64,000 nt of DNA from M30B19 sp041741535 (GTDB lineage Bacteria; Planctomycetota; Planctomycetia; Pirellulales; Pirellulaceae), in contig JBGSJV010000170.1 in NCBI GenBank assembly GCA_041741535.1, positions 1 to 64,000 of the forward strand, written 5' to 3'. A program made the position numbers and the translations under genes. The notes below the pieces were generated by a model. The model ran no database searches and was not told where the DNA came from. It saw only the letters and a list, made by a program, of their open reading frames with translations. This document shows, in pieces, positions 18,264-27,767 of the stretch. Position 1 is the stretch's first letter, and the number at the start of each line of letters is the position of its first letter.

Positions 18264-18982
18264 TCAAACTATTGTCGGGACTCTCGTCACTCCTGGTTTA
18301 TCTGGCCATTGGAACCGTCGTGTTCCAGGCAGCAGGTTTGGCGTGGGCTTGGAAACAGGGAGCCGTGAATTCGGATAAACTGCAACGAGCCCTGTTGGTG
18401 TTGTATGGTTTGGAGCCTGAGGACCTTAAGAAATCTCTTCAAGAAGAAATGCTAGCTCCACCAAGTTTGACTCATCAGGAAATTCGGCAATATCGTTTCA
18501 AAATGACATTGGACCAAGATTTACGCGAGAGTTCTTTGGTCGGAAGCGCCGATGATTTTAAGTACATCGACGCCGAGTACTCGGAGCGCCGTCGCCGGTT
18601 CGAACGAATTCGCAATGACTTCGACGCGACGATCGCCCAACTACAAGGTTCGGCCACGGACAAGGCGTTGAGCGAGGTTCGCGAGACCATCCGGTCTCTG
18701 AAGCCAGAGCAGGCGGCGGACCAAATCATTCGCATGCTGGAGTTGAGTCGCACGAGCGGGGACGCTCGGCATCGCGATGACATGGTCACGATCCTGAAGA
18801 CTTTGCCCGAAGCAACGCAGCGAAAGCTGTTGGCAGAGTTCAAGTCCGAAGAGCGGGCTCCCTACTTGCACGAGATGTTGACTCAGATTCGGCTCGGCAA
18901 GCCGGATATTGATGCCATTCGTGAGACACGCGACAAGCTGCAACAGTACAGACAACGATTTTTGGATTCGGGCGACCCATGA
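18260..18982 (+). CDS. MotE-like membrane protein, copy 2
   Basis: This 240-residue protein repeats the layout of its upstream neighbour: one membrane helix (about residues 8-30), a charged helical middle, and a C-terminal MgtE-N-like segment (DMVTILKTLPEATQRKLLAEF followed by YLHEMLTQI). Shared short motifs such as AEF.S.E and EIL/EML support duplication. It overlaps both neighbours by four bases. The role is inferred as motor or export-gate assembly from position only. Confidence 0.58.
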   Translation: MIKLLSGLSSLLVYLAIGTVVFQAAGLAWAWKQGAVNSDKLQRALLVLYGLEPEDLKKSLQEEMLAPPSLTHQEIRQYRFKMTLDQDLRESSLVGSADDFKYIDAEYSERRRRFERIRNDFDATIAQLQGSATDKALSEVRETIRSLKPEQAADQIIRMLELSRTSGDARHRDDMVTILKTLPEATQRKLLAEFKSEERAPYLHEMLTQIRLGKPDIDAIRETRDKLQQYRQRFLDSGDP

Positions 18983-20970
18983 CACGAGTACCTGCGACAA
19001 CGATCGATCCTTTGCTTCAGGCCAAGCTGAAGGGATCCGATTTTCGCAGGGCGACTTCATTAGCCGAAGCCAACTCCGACTTCTATAAAACGCTCTTGGC
19101 AACGGCTCCACTGCAAAACGTGGGGGAATTCGCCGCCGGTTTGTCATTGGAATATTTTACTCCGTTAGAGCCACCGACCCAGTCCTCGTCGAATCAGAAG
19201 CACTCTTCCGACGACGAACACGAAGACCGCGAAGAACCGACGAAAGACGTTCCCAGGAATCAGCGACTTCGTTCCGGCCTGGAAACGAAGACTGACGAGG
19301 CCTCTGCCGAAGGCCCATCGTCGGTTCCATTGGTGGGGCGCTTTTCTGAAGATAGCCTAGTCGTCCCGGTGATTGCTCAGCCCTTTGTCGAACCAAAATC
19401 GCGTATCATCCGACGCGAAAATCTGGATCGGTTGTCCGTTGACGATCGACTTGCCGTTGACACGCCGAAAGAGCGTGTGGCCCCAACGGCCGACGAAGTG
19501 ACCAAAGAATGGGCGTGGTTGGGGCAATCGGACAATCCCGCCAACGTCTGGGTCCCCAATGTTCGACCGCCGGTCGCTGAAACGGCTGACCCGATTGTCC
19601 CCGAACCAATTGCCGCCGCGATTCCTCTCGAACCGGCCGTGAGAAGTGAAGGGTTTCCCACTGCTGAAAAAGCCGCGACACGAGTCCTGAAACAATCCGC
19701 GGCAAATTCCAACGGGAGTGTGGTGAAAAAGGAAACGTTGGTCGGCCAGATTTCGTTGGAAGATCTGGTTGTTGACCCCAGCGTCGTCGAAGACGCTGCC
19801 GTAGAATTGGTTTCAAAACTCAAACCGTCGTCGGCCGATTCCGCGGTCGACCTTCCGATTCAAAAAGCTCAAGAACCAAACCTCGAGTCTAATGTGGATT
19901 CCGTGGTTCAGGCCCGCCTTCAAACATCCTCGGTTGATTCAGCACAACAGACGACACTGGACGAGGGCTCGGCAATTACGGAGAACGTTGCCAGCGACGT
20001 GGAACTTGACGAGACCGTCGAGATTTCCTTCAAGGGTGATGCTCCGGTTGTTCAAAAAAATGAACGCCCGTCAACGCGCGGGAACAAGCGGGCATCCCTT
20101 CGTGACGAGCGATCCGATATTGGGATTGGGAACCGGCCCGGTGTCCAGGAACCACTGACAGCAAATTATGGCCGTCCCGATCGGCCCAACAATCACAAGG
20201 TTGTGGGGGAAACGACGAACTTCTCGCTGGACGAAATTCCCGTTCTGCCTAGTGCCCAGCGGGTGGTTGCGCAATCGAGTTTCGCCACCGCGACCGCCGG
20301 ACTGCCGCCGACGGCGGTGACCTCCGATATTGCCTTGGAATTGCCCGGGCAATTGGACGGCTCCGTTTCTTCTATTAGTCAAAACACGAGTTCTTCCGCA
20401 ACCGCTCAGGTTCCCGCAACGGCCGTCGGTTCCGTTTCGTCGACGAGCGTGATTTCTACGGAACCCACATCCGCGGTGGAAGACCAGATGACGGGCACCG
20501 ATCGGACGCCGGTTCCGGGACGAGTGTTGAATCAAGTAGCGCAAGCCTTGAAGCAGGTCCCTGCCGGTGATTCGACGATGCGTTTGCAGTTGAATCCTAT
20601 CGAGCTAGGACAGTTGATGATCGAAATCTCGTTCCGCGATGGCGTGATGCATGGCAAGTTGCGGGCAGAACAAGGGCAAACCGTGCGGATGCTGCAAGAC
20701 GGGCTAGAGGGTCTACGGACACGATTGAGTGAACAGGGCATTGTGGTGCAATCGTTGGAAGTGGAATTGGGCCAACAAGGTGACTTCACACAACAACATC
20801 AACACCGCTCCTTTTCACAGAGTCAAGAATTTGGGCAGCAGCGACAATCGAACGGCTATTTTTCGGGCGAGGGATCGCCCGTCCGAAAGTCAACACCGGT
20901 TCCCGATGCGGATGCCCGCCCAACGAACCAATCCATTGATGGCCGTTGGGCCGTCAATGTGATCGTTTAG
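18979..20970 (+). CDS. fliK: Flagellar hook-length control protein FliK
   Basis: This 663-residue protein ends with the conserved FliK C-terminal domain (residues about 520-600): RLQLNPIELGQLMIEISFRDG, GKLRAEQGQTVRMLQDGLEGLRTRL and a Gln-rich tail. That domain switches export specificity from hook to filament. The N-terminal 500 residues are acidic, rich in Ser, Val, Pro and Glu and probably unfolded, as expected for the molecular ruler. It overlaps the upstream gene by four bases and is followed by flgD. Confidence 0.9.
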   Translation: MTRVPATTIDPLLQAKLKGSDFRRATSLAEANSDFYKTLLATAPLQNVGEFAAGLSLEYFTPLEPPTQSSSNQKHSSDDEHEDREEPTKDVPRNQRLRSGLETKTDEASAEGPSSVPLVGRFSEDSLVVPVIAQPFVEPKSRIIRRENLDRLSVDDRLAVDTPKERVAPTADEVTKEWAWLGQSDNPANVWVPNVRPPVAETADPIVPEPIAAAIPLEPAVRSEGFPTAEKAATRVLKQSAANSNGSVVKKETLVGQISLEDLVVDPSVVEDAAVELVSKLKPSSADSAVDLPIQKAQEPNLESNVDSVVQARLQTSSVDSAQQTTLDEGSAITENVASDVELDETVEISFKGDAPVVQKNERPSTRGNKRASLRDERSDIGIGNRPGVQEPLTANYGRPDRPNNHKVVGETTNFSLDEIPVLPSAQRVVAQSSFATATAGLPPTAVTSDIALELPGQLDGSVSSISQNTSSSATAQVPATAVGSVSSTSVISTEPTSAVEDQMTGTDRTPVPGRVLNQVAQALKQVPAGDSTMRLQLNPIELGQLMIEISFRDGVMHGKLRAEQGQTVRMLQDGLEGLRTRLSEQGIVVQSLEVELGQQGDFTQQHQHRSFSQSQEFGQQRQSNGYFSGEGSPVRKSTPVPDADARPTNQSIDGRWAVNVIV

Positions 20971-20999
20971 CGACGACTAACGACAAAAAGGAATTTGTC

Positions 21000-21446
21000 A
21001 TGTCACAAGTTAACCTGCCAACTTCAAACCTATCAACCGATCTGTCTCAGCAACCGAAGAAAGCGACATCGGTTAACGAACTCACGTCCAACGACTTTCT
21101 CAAATTGCTGATTGCAGAATTGCAGAATCAAGATCCGTTGGCACCTACCGATTCGGTGCAGATGCTGCAGCAAGTCAGCCAAATTCGCCAGATTACTTCG
21201 AACGATTCCATGACCGCGACGATGAATTCCGTCCAAATGGGACAGGACGTGGCGACCGCTAGTCAGATGGTGGGCAAACGCATCTCGGCGTTGGATAGCC
21301 AAGACAAAGAAGTCGAAGGCGTTGTGAGTCGAGTCACGATTACGGCCTCCAGCGCCCAGACTGGTGGTCGAGAGATTCGCTTGCACGTGGGCGACTCGCA
21401 AGTCGAACTGGGCAAGATTCGCAGCATCCTGCCGTCGGCCGCTTAA
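21000..21446 (+). CDS. flgD: Flagellar hook cap protein FlgD
   Basis: This 148-residue protein matches the conserved N-terminal half of FlgD: LTSNDFLKLLIAELQNQDPLAPTDS, then QVSQIRQITSNDSM. The C-terminal Tudor/Fn3 part found in enterobacterial FlgD (about 230 residues) is short or absent. FlgD caps the growing hook and is lost afterwards. The start is ATG 21000 with AAGGA eight bases upstream; an earlier ATG overlaps fliK but encodes no homology. Confidence 0.9.
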   Translation: MSQVNLPTSNLSTDLSQQPKKATSVNELTSNDFLKLLIAELQNQDPLAPTDSVQMLQQVSQIRQITSNDSMTATMNSVQMGQDVATASQMVGKRISALDSQDKEVEGVVSRVTITASSAQTGGREIRLHVGDSQVELGKIRSILPSAA

Positions 21447-21533
21447 CCACAAACCAGATTCGTATTCGTAGCACGCTTCCGTTTCCCTCCTCCCTTTTCC
21501 CTCCTCCTTATCATGACAACTTGAGGTCTACTC

Positions 21534-23984
21534 ATGGGTCTCGCCTCAGCAATGACGACGGCACTGTCGGGTTTGACAGCCGCTGAATCCAAAATTGACG
21601 TTTTGGGTAACAACTTGGCCAACTCGCAGACCGTCGGATTCAAGGAATCGGATGTTGTTTACGCGACGCAGTTTTTTCAAACCTTGAGTATGGGGTCGGC
21701 ACCCAGTGAAGGTAGCGGCGGAGTGAATCCCCGGCAATTCGGCTTGGGAACTCGGGTGTCGGGCATTTCGACGTACCACACACAAGGCACAATCACACTA
21801 AGCAATAGTTCCACGAATATGGCGATCCAAGGTGACGGCATGTTTGTGGTCCAAGGTGTAGGCAACGAGCAACTCTATACACGGGCCGGTGTTTTTAGTA
21901 CCAACGCCGACAATGAGTTGGTAACACCCAATGGCAATCGCTTGCTGGGTTACACCGTGGACGAAGATTTCAATTTACAGACCAATGCACTACAACCGTT
22001 GTCGGTACCCATGGGCATGGCTGCCGTGGCCCAATCGACGACGCAAGTGGTCTTGGAAGGTGGATTGCCGCCCAATGGCGAGTTTGCCGATACGGCCAAC
22101 GTCGTCCAAAGCCAACCGATGAGCGTGTCTTATATCCCCCAAGCTACGAATCAAAGTCTGACCGGCAGTGCCAGTCCCGCTCCCTCGGTCTCGTCCACGG
22201 TAGTCAATTCCACGGATGGCGGCGGATCGCATCCCGAAGGCGTGACGTACGAGTATCGTTTCGTGTTTGTGGATTCCTCTGGTAGCGAAAGCAGTGTGTC
22301 GTCGGGCGTCACCGCCACAACGCCGGTCGGGAATACGCTGGCCGACAACGTCATTCAACTGACGAGTCTACCGCCCCAGCCCGCCACCTACGATTTTATG
22401 CGTGTTTACCGCACCGCAGCCGGTGGCAGTGAGTTCTTTCGCTTGACCGATCTTGCTCCCGGAGCGACCAACTTTACCGACAACAATTCGATTGCCTTGT
22501 CGTCAACGGTGCTGAATCAGGACACGCTCTCCGGTGGTTACACTTACCGCGTGACCTACTCGATTGCGGGCGAGCCCGAAACACGGCCGTCGGCTCCCAT
22601 CGGTCCACTTAGCGTGACAAACGGGCGGATCCAGCTTGATGATTTGCCGACACCACCGGTACCTGGCCCTGGCGACCGGTTTCCCGGCTACGATACCGTC
22701 AACATTTATCGCGCTTCGCCCAACGATCCTGACACGTTTTATTTAGTACATTCTGGTGTCGCGGGGGAATCGTTCACCGATAACCGCTTGGAAGAGGACA
22801 TCACCGATTTAGATAATGCAGCCAATCGTGTCCTCAATGTCGACGGACCGCCAATCGATTCGGCGACTCTATTGTCCGAGGTCGTCATGCGGGACGGCGA
22901 CAATTACATCTCGGCCTTTGAGTTGGGCGACTTTTCGTTGACATTGCGAAAGGGGGGCGATGCCGGCAAATCGTTCACTCGGTCGATGGAGATCACGAAC
23001 ACTACCCGCGTCAGCGATTTGCTGCTGTTCATGGAACAATCGGCCGGCATTGTTCGCCCGAGTTCCGCGAATGGTATCCCACAGTCGATAAATACAATTT
23101 CAGGCGAGAGTGGCATGATCTCCGCGGGCGTCAACATTGTGGATGGCGCGATTCGCATTGTCTCCAACAATGGAACCATTGCCGGGATCTCGGTTCCTGC
23201 CACGGGCATGAAGATCACGAACAACGATGGAATCACAGAGCTGGGGCTCACTTTTTCAAATGTGCAGAAGCCCAACGGAACCACGGCGGCGACCGAGTTT
23301 GTCGCCTACGACTCGTTGGGAATTCCCTTGCAAGTGCGAGTTTCCGTGGTGATGGAATCTCAAGACCGTAACTCGACGATTTATCGTTGGTTTGCCGATT
23401 CACCCGATAATGATCCCACCAGTGGCGACAGCACCCATGTCGGAACCGGGTTGATTGAATTGGACGGCGTCGGTCGATTGAAGAACGTGACCAATAGCAC
23501 CGTGACCATCGGCCGATCGAGTGTTCCAGCTGATCATCCGCTCTCTTTTGAACTGAACTGGGACATTATCAGCGGTTTGGCTGCCGACAAAGCGGTTGTT
23601 ACCGCGGCCAGCCAGGATGGTGCGGGTGCCGGAACGCTGACCAGTTTCACGATCAACCGCGATGGTTCGATTACGGGTGTGTTCTCCAACGGCAGTTCCC
23701 GATCGCTCGGGCAGGTGATGTTGGCCGTGTTTTCGAACCAAGAAGGTCTGGTCCAACGTGGCGAAAACATGTACAGCCATGGCGTCAATGCCGGTATCGC
23801 CTTGCGACGCCCCGGAGACGGCAGCGGCGGAGAATTGATCTCGGGTGCCTTGGAATTGTCCAACGTCGATATCGGACGCAACCTAATCGACTTGGGACTT
23901 GCGTCCACCTTGTATCGAGGTAACTCGCGCGTGATCTCCACGACCCAGCAGCTCTTGGACGAACTGTTGAATCTTCGCCGTTAA
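21534..23984 (+). CDS. flgE: Flagellar hook protein FlgE with large insertion
   Basis: This 816-residue hook protein starts with MGLASAMTTALSGLTAAE and keeps LGNNLANSQTVGFKES. It ends with ELSNVDIGRNLIDLGLASTLYRGNSRVI, the terminal axial coil. FlgE is usually about 400-500 residues. The surplus is a segment at about residues 205-420 with two Fn3-like beta repeats (YEYRFVFVDSSGSES..., YTYRVTYSIAGEPETR...), each followed by a DFMRVYRTA or DTVNIYRAS strand. Such domains would decorate the outer surface of the hook. It follows flgD by 87 bases. Confidence 0.92.
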   Translation: MGLASAMTTALSGLTAAESKIDVLGNNLANSQTVGFKESDVVYATQFFQTLSMGSAPSEGSGGVNPRQFGLGTRVSGISTYHTQGTITLSNSSTNMAIQGDGMFVVQGVGNEQLYTRAGVFSTNADNELVTPNGNRLLGYTVDEDFNLQTNALQPLSVPMGMAAVAQSTTQVVLEGGLPPNGEFADTANVVQSQPMSVSYIPQATNQSLTGSASPAPSVSSTVVNSTDGGGSHPEGVTYEYRFVFVDSSGSESSVSSGVTATTPVGNTLADNVIQLTSLPPQPATYDFMRVYRTAAGGSEFFRLTDLAPGATNFTDNNSIALSSTVLNQDTLSGGYTYRVTYSIAGEPETRPSAPIGPLSVTNGRIQLDDLPTPPVPGPGDRFPGYDTVNIYRASPNDPDTFYLVHSGVAGESFTDNRLEEDITDLDNAANRVLNVDGPPIDSATLLSEVVMRDGDNYISAFELGDFSLTLRKGGDAGKSFTRSMEITNTTRVSDLLLFMEQSAGIVRPSSANGIPQSINTISGESGMISAGVNIVDGAIRIVSNNGTIAGISVPATGMKITNNDGITELGLTFSNVQKPNGTTAATEFVAYDSLGIPLQVRVSVVMESQDRNSTIYRWFADSPDNDPTSGDSTHVGTGLIELDGVGRLKNVTNSTVTIGRSSVPADHPLSFELNWDIISGLAADKAVVTAASQDGAGAGTLTSFTINRDGSITGVFSNGSSRSLGQVMLAVFSNQEGLVQRGENMYSHGVNAGIALRRPGDGSGGELISGALELSNVDIGRNLIDLGLASTLYRGNSRVISTTQQLLDELLNLRR

Positions 23985-24319
23985 ACTTCGAACATCACCG
24001 GAGCCGGTCGCGGCAACGCGGTGAAGCATTTTTCGCGGCGAATTGAGCCCGAATGAGCCGACCACACCCTCTGCCGGTGTGCGCGAGCCACCGGTTCATG
24101 TGGCATCTCGATCAGAAAAGGCCTGAAAGACCGACACAACATCAACGGGCGGCGATTCAAAAATGCTTCCCAGCGTTGCGGTCGTTGGCGTAGATTTTGA
24201 CGATTAAAGCGAAGATGCAGTCAACTTGGTCGAAATCTGTGACGATAACACTGGAAGGGTGAGCGTAGCTACGTTTGCCAAAACGTGGCCGGATCATGAT
24301 TCGGACAAAGGTGGACGGT
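23985..24319. other. Intergenic region between flgE and flbD
   Basis: These 335 bases contain no convincing ORF. A short palindromic patch CCGGTGTG...CACCGGTT lies near 24070-24100. No sigma-54 or sigma-28 promoter element is evident. The gap may hold a second promoter for flbD-motA-motB. Confidence 0.35.
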
Positions 24320-24547
24320 GTGATTCGCTTGACCAAATTGGACGGTACTCCGATCGTCTTGAATGCCGACTTGATTCGTTACGTCGAACAACTACCGGAT
24401 ACTTACATCACCCTAACGAGTGGTGATCGTATGATTGTCCGCGAGTCGATGGAAAACGTGATGGATTTGTCGATCACGTACCAACAGCAGAAGCAACTGC
24501 TGCCCAAACAGCTACGTTTTTTGCACTCCCGCGACATCCCTAGTTGA
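24320..24547 (+). CDS. flbD: FlbD-family flagellar protein
   Basis: This protein of about 75 residues matches the short FlbD family: IRLTKLDGTPIVLNADLIRY, then EQLPDTYITLTSGDRMIVRES. FlbD members begin directly with M-I-x-LT, so the likely start is GTG 24320, which has AAGGTGG five bases upstream; an ATG at 24296 lacks an SD. The biochemical role is unsettled, but the gene is nearly always next to flgE and motA, as here. Confidence 0.85.
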   Translation: MIRLTKLDGTPIVLNADLIRYVEQLPDTYITLTSGDRMIVRESMENVMDLSITYQQQKQLLPKQLRFLHSRDIPS

Positions 24548-24588
24548 TTTGCCAAACTTCATGAGTCAACGAGTGTAGGGGATTGATT

Positions 24589-25356
24589 ATGGACATCGCG
24601 ACACTAGTTGGACTGTTGCTAGTCGGCGCTCTATTGGTCATGTCGATCATCATGGGTGGCGGTACGTTTAGCAGTTTTTATGATACGGCATCGGTTCTGG
24701 TCGTGATCGGGGGTGCCATCGCCGCCACCTTAATCGCATTCCCTTTGAAAGACTTTTTTGGAATCTTTAAGGTCATCCTTAAAGTGTTTTTGAACAAAGC
24801 CGAAAATGTCAACAAGATCATTGAGCAAATCGTTTCGTTGGCCGAAGTAGCTCGGAAGGATGGACTCTTGGCGCTGGAGTCCAAGCTGGCAGACATTGAT
24901 CACAAGTTTATCAAACTGGGCATACAGATGGCGGTTGATGGTTCGCCGCCCGAAGTGATTGAAGACATCATGCGGACGGAACTGGATTCGTCCGCGGTAC
25001 GGCACTCGCAAGGCAAGCTGTTGATGGACACCGTTGGTCGCTACGCACCAGCTTACGGAATGATCGGAACCTTGATGGGGCTGATCATGATGTTGGCCAA
25101 CATGTCGGATCCGTCCAGTATCGGTAAGGGCATGGCTGTGGCCTTGATCACGACGCTGTACGGTGCGATCGTTTCGAACGCCATGGCGCTGCCGTTTGCC
25201 GACAAGTTGAATCTATTGAACAAAAAAGAATTAACCGCGATGGAAATCGTCATTCGCGGCATCATGGCGATCCAGGCTGGTGAGAATCCCCGAGTGATCC
25301 GCCAGAAATTGAATTCGTTCTTGGCTCCCAAAGCCCGACCCAAGGAAGACAAATAG
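24589..25356 (+). CDS. motA: Flagellar motor stator protein MotA
   Basis: This 255-residue stator subunit has four membrane helices and the MotA motif around LMDTVGRYAPAYGMIGTLMG, with the conserved Pro/Gly residues that line the ion channel. The cytosolic loop between helices 2 and 3 (residues about 55-150) is charged and should face FliG. The start is ATG 24589, with GGGGA upstream. motB follows with three bases between them. Confidence 0.94.
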   Translation: MDIATLVGLLLVGALLVMSIIMGGGTFSSFYDTASVLVVIGGAIAATLIAFPLKDFFGIFKVILKVFLNKAENVNKIIEQIVSLAEVARKDGLLALESKLADIDHKFIKLGIQMAVDGSPPEVIEDIMRTELDSSAVRHSQGKLLMDTVGRYAPAYGMIGTLMGLIMMLANMSDPSSIGKGMAVALITTLYGAIVSNAMALPFADKLNLLNKKELTAMEIVIRGIMAIQAGENPRVIRQKLNSFLAPKARPKEDK

Positions 25357-25359
25357 GCC

Positions 25360-26121
25360 GTGGCTCACCAAGAAGATCCACCACCATCCGTGCCGGAATG
25401 GGTCGTCACCTTTGGCGACATGATGTCGCTGCTGCTGACGTTTTTTATCATGTTGGTTTCGATGAGCGAAATCAAATCGGAGGAAAAGTACCAAGCGCTG
25501 GTCGAGTCCATCAAAAAACAATTGGGACATACAACCAGCATGGACAGCACGGTCCCCGGCCCGTCCAAGCCCCAAAACTCGATGGTGCAACAGGTCGCCA
25601 ATTTGGCCCGCGCCAAACGAAAAGATTTAATGCAGGGCGGACAAAAAGTTGAAGCCCCGACGGGAGAGAGTAGCACCGTCCAAATCGTTCGCCCAGGTAG
25701 CCGCACCGTGGTGGGCACCAGTGTTTTCTTTGCGGACTTTGACATTGATTTACGCGCTGCCGAAAAACAGAAATTGGCCGAACTGGTGCCAAAGATCATT
25801 GGCAAACCGCAGAAGATTGAAGTTCGTGGCCACGCCGGCAGACGTCCGCTACCATCAGGCACGCCGTATCAGGATCATTACGAGTTGGCCTATCAGCGAG
25901 CAAGGCAAGTGCGAGAGTACTTGGTTAATGAACTGGGTATCGAACCCAACCGACTCCGGATGATCTCGGCCGGAGCGGACGAACTGATGCACGCCGGAAT
26001 CGACCCCGAAAAACTCAAACTCAATTCTCGCGTCGAAGTTTTCTTACTCGACGAACTGACTGAGAGTCTATCGGGCTCCTCCGCCGAACGCCAAGAGCAA
26101 TTGATAAACCTTCCCCAATAG
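25360..26121 (+). CDS. motB: Flagellar motor stator protein MotB
   Basis: This 253-residue protein starts at a GTG. The single membrane helix (VTFGDMMSLLLTFFIMLVSM) contains the ion-binding Asp just inside it. The C-terminal half is an OmpA-like peptidoglycan-binding domain with VRGHAGRRP, ELAYQRARQVREYL and RMISAGADE. It pairs with MotA to form the stator. It is the last flagellar gene before the island: the convergent island gene ends only eleven bases away, and no terminator hairpin is seen between them. Confidence 0.94.
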   Translation: MAHQEDPPPSVPEWVVTFGDMMSLLLTFFIMLVSMSEIKSEEKYQALVESIKKQLGHTTSMDSTVPGPSKPQNSMVQQVANLARAKRKDLMQGGQKVEAPTGESSTVQIVRPGSRTVVGTSVFFADFDIDLRAAEKQKLAELVPKIIGKPQKIEVRGHAGRRPLPSGTPYQDHYELAYQRARQVREYLVNELGIEPNRLRMISAGADELMHAGIDPEKLKLNSRVEVFLLDELTESLSGSSAERQEQLINLPQ

Positions 26122-26132
26122 CGGTCCCTCCT

Positions 26133-27605
26133 TTACGACTCGGCCTTGACCAACACAAACCCGATCAATCGCAGAGGAACCACGAGGCAAAAGGTGACGA
26201 TCGCGGCCGAAAACCAAGTGCGAAACAACCGCGCAATCAGTGGCGCTTCGCTATCAATCGCGTCCAACCAATCGCGTACGAAACGGAACCGACTCTCAGA
26301 GCCGGACTCGCTCGCAAAGTAGCTTATAGGATTGAACTGTCGCAGTCGTTCAAACCAAGAGGGCGACTGATTTGTCTCCTCGGTAATCCAAGGCACCGTC
26401 TCCGTTACGGCATCTACGGCCGAATCTTCCCGCGCTTCTCGCGTTTGCTCCGGATCCGTGGTCTGCGATTCTGGGAGTGGAATTCCCCATTCCTGGATTG
26501 GAGTTTCCGGGACCGGGACTTCCACAGTTGTGTTTTCGGTTTCTTGGTTGACCACAGGTTCGACGGCAACCGCTTCGGGAAAAAACGCAGCCAACCGTTG
26601 GATGTCCATCCCCAGGACCGGCACGATCCCGACCAGACCAAGCACAAACAAGAGCTTTGGCCACGACACTCGCGTCAGAATCGAAAAGAACAACAGCGAC
26701 GAGACCACGGTGACTCCTATCGCATACCACAATCCGCGAATCAACGTCCACTCGCTAAACCGCTCTGGTGCGCTTAGCCAGCCTTGACGGGTCGCGTGGT
26801 ACATGGCCAGTGTGGCAATCACACCCGCGACGACGATCAACGCGACGTGGAGCAGCGCCTGTCCCAGCCCCAACTTCCCTGGACGGAATCCCGTCTTATC
26901 AATGGTTTCATGAATAACCCGGAAGCCGAACCAGCGCAAAAATGCGAGCCAAAAGCAGGACAATGAAACCGCTGCAATCACAAAACTCAGGGTCAACGAC
27001 GTTTGCGTCGTCTCTCCCAGGGTCCACCACAGGAGCGCCGCGCCAAACCCCACAAACAGCAATCGCGAGAACCACCCAAACTTCCGCAGTATGGTCCAGC
27101 CGGCGAGCAGCAAGAAGAGTGGCTGAATAACGGCCCAATCCAACTCCAGATCCCAGTCAAGTATCGCACCCGACCGCGCGTGCTCGAACGCGGCATGCAC
27201 GACATCCAAAATCACCGGCACACTGAGAAAGATCAAGAGAAACCAAGTCAGCCCCAACATCTGAAATACGCGCGCGCTCCGCGACACCGCGATCTTTGGA
27301 ACTTTGGGCTTGGTGGCTACCGAGCGAGCAGACTTTTCTTTACTCACCCGTGGTTTCGGCGCAATGACTTGTTGGGAAATAGGAATCCGCTTCACGACTT
27401 GAATAGCTTCTGAACGCACATCCCACTTTTGAAAATTTGTCTCGGACCCCGTGGACTTGCAACCGGTGCAAATTCCCATGGTTCCATTTTTTTCCGATAC
27501 ACAGCTCGCGTGATACAAGGCGCCGCATTTGGCGCATTTGGCGGCAGCTTCTTTCTTGCCCGGCGGATTGATCGCCGTGAAGCAAAGTTGGCAACCGTAA
27601 CGCAT
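26133..27605 (-). CDS. PHD/RING-like finger protein with multiple membrane helices
   Basis: This 490-residue protein starts at ATG 27605, seven bases after AGGAG. Residues 5-49 form a C4-H-C3 zinc finger with spacing C-x2-C-x15-C-x2-C-x4-H-x2-C-x10-C-x2-C, the pattern of PHD and prokaryotic RING-like treble-clef domains. After a basic linker about eight hydrophobic helices follow (residues about 115-350 and a last one at the C-terminus), with an acidic Pro/Glu-rich loop between. It would display the finger on the cytoplasmic side of the membrane. It is the last gene of the island. No ubiquitin-like or E2 partner is present, so ligase activity is not implied. Confidence 0.62.
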   Translation of the reverse strand: MRYGCQLCFTAINPPGKKEAAAKCAKCGALYHASCVSEKNGTMGICTGCKSTGSETNFQKWDVRSEAIQVVKRIPISQQVIAPKPRVSKEKSARSVATKPKVPKIAVSRSARVFQMLGLTWFLLIFLSVPVILDVVHAAFEHARSGAILDWDLELDWAVIQPLFLLLAGWTILRKFGWFSRLLFVGFGAALLWWTLGETTQTSLTLSFVIAAVSLSCFWLAFLRWFGFRVIHETIDKTGFRPGKLGLGQALLHVALIVVAGVIATLAMYHATRQGWLSAPERFSEWTLIRGLWYAIGVTVVSSLLFFSILTRVSWPKLLFVLGLVGIVPVLGMDIQRLAAFFPEAVAVEPVVNQETENTTVEVPVPETPIQEWGIPLPESQTTDPEQTREAREDSAVDAVTETVPWITEETNQSPSWFERLRQFNPISYFASESGSESRFRFVRDWLDAIDSEAPLIARLFRTWFSAAIVTFCLVVPLRLIGFVLVKAES

Positions 27606-27654
27606 CTCGAAACTCCTAGAATCTGACACCGACGTTGATGAAAGCACTTCACGC

Positions 27655-27704
27655 ACTAGGCCTTGTCCCACAAGGAATCTGACCCTTTTGGGACAAACCC
27701 TAAT
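27655..27704. repeat. REP-like palindrome, family A, short copy (A1)
   Basis: A 50-base imperfect palindrome runs from ACTAGG to CCCTAAT. The arms TTGTCCCA (27663-27670) and TGGGACAA (27689-27696) are perfect complements. It shares ends and the TGTCCC core with the longer copies at 31519, 38056 and 47117, and lies between the PHD/RING-like gene and GTPase 1. Confidence 0.7.
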
Positions 27705-27767
27705 AGATCGTGACCACGAGCGAACACTGCCCCGGGAAAAACAAAAACACCCGCCACGAGTCCGTTG

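Noticed and set aside
23985..24319. Sigma-28 or sigma-54 promoter before flbD
   Set aside because: TAAA is present, but no properly spaced GCCGATAA, nor GG-N10-GC.
26122..26133. Attachment site at the island's edge
   Set aside because: Only eleven bases separate the two stop codons and no matching direct repeat was found near 58490-58870.
26133..27605. Ubiquitin ligase
   Set aside because: Only a PHD/RING-like finger is seen; E1, E2 and ubiquitin-like genes are absent in the window.
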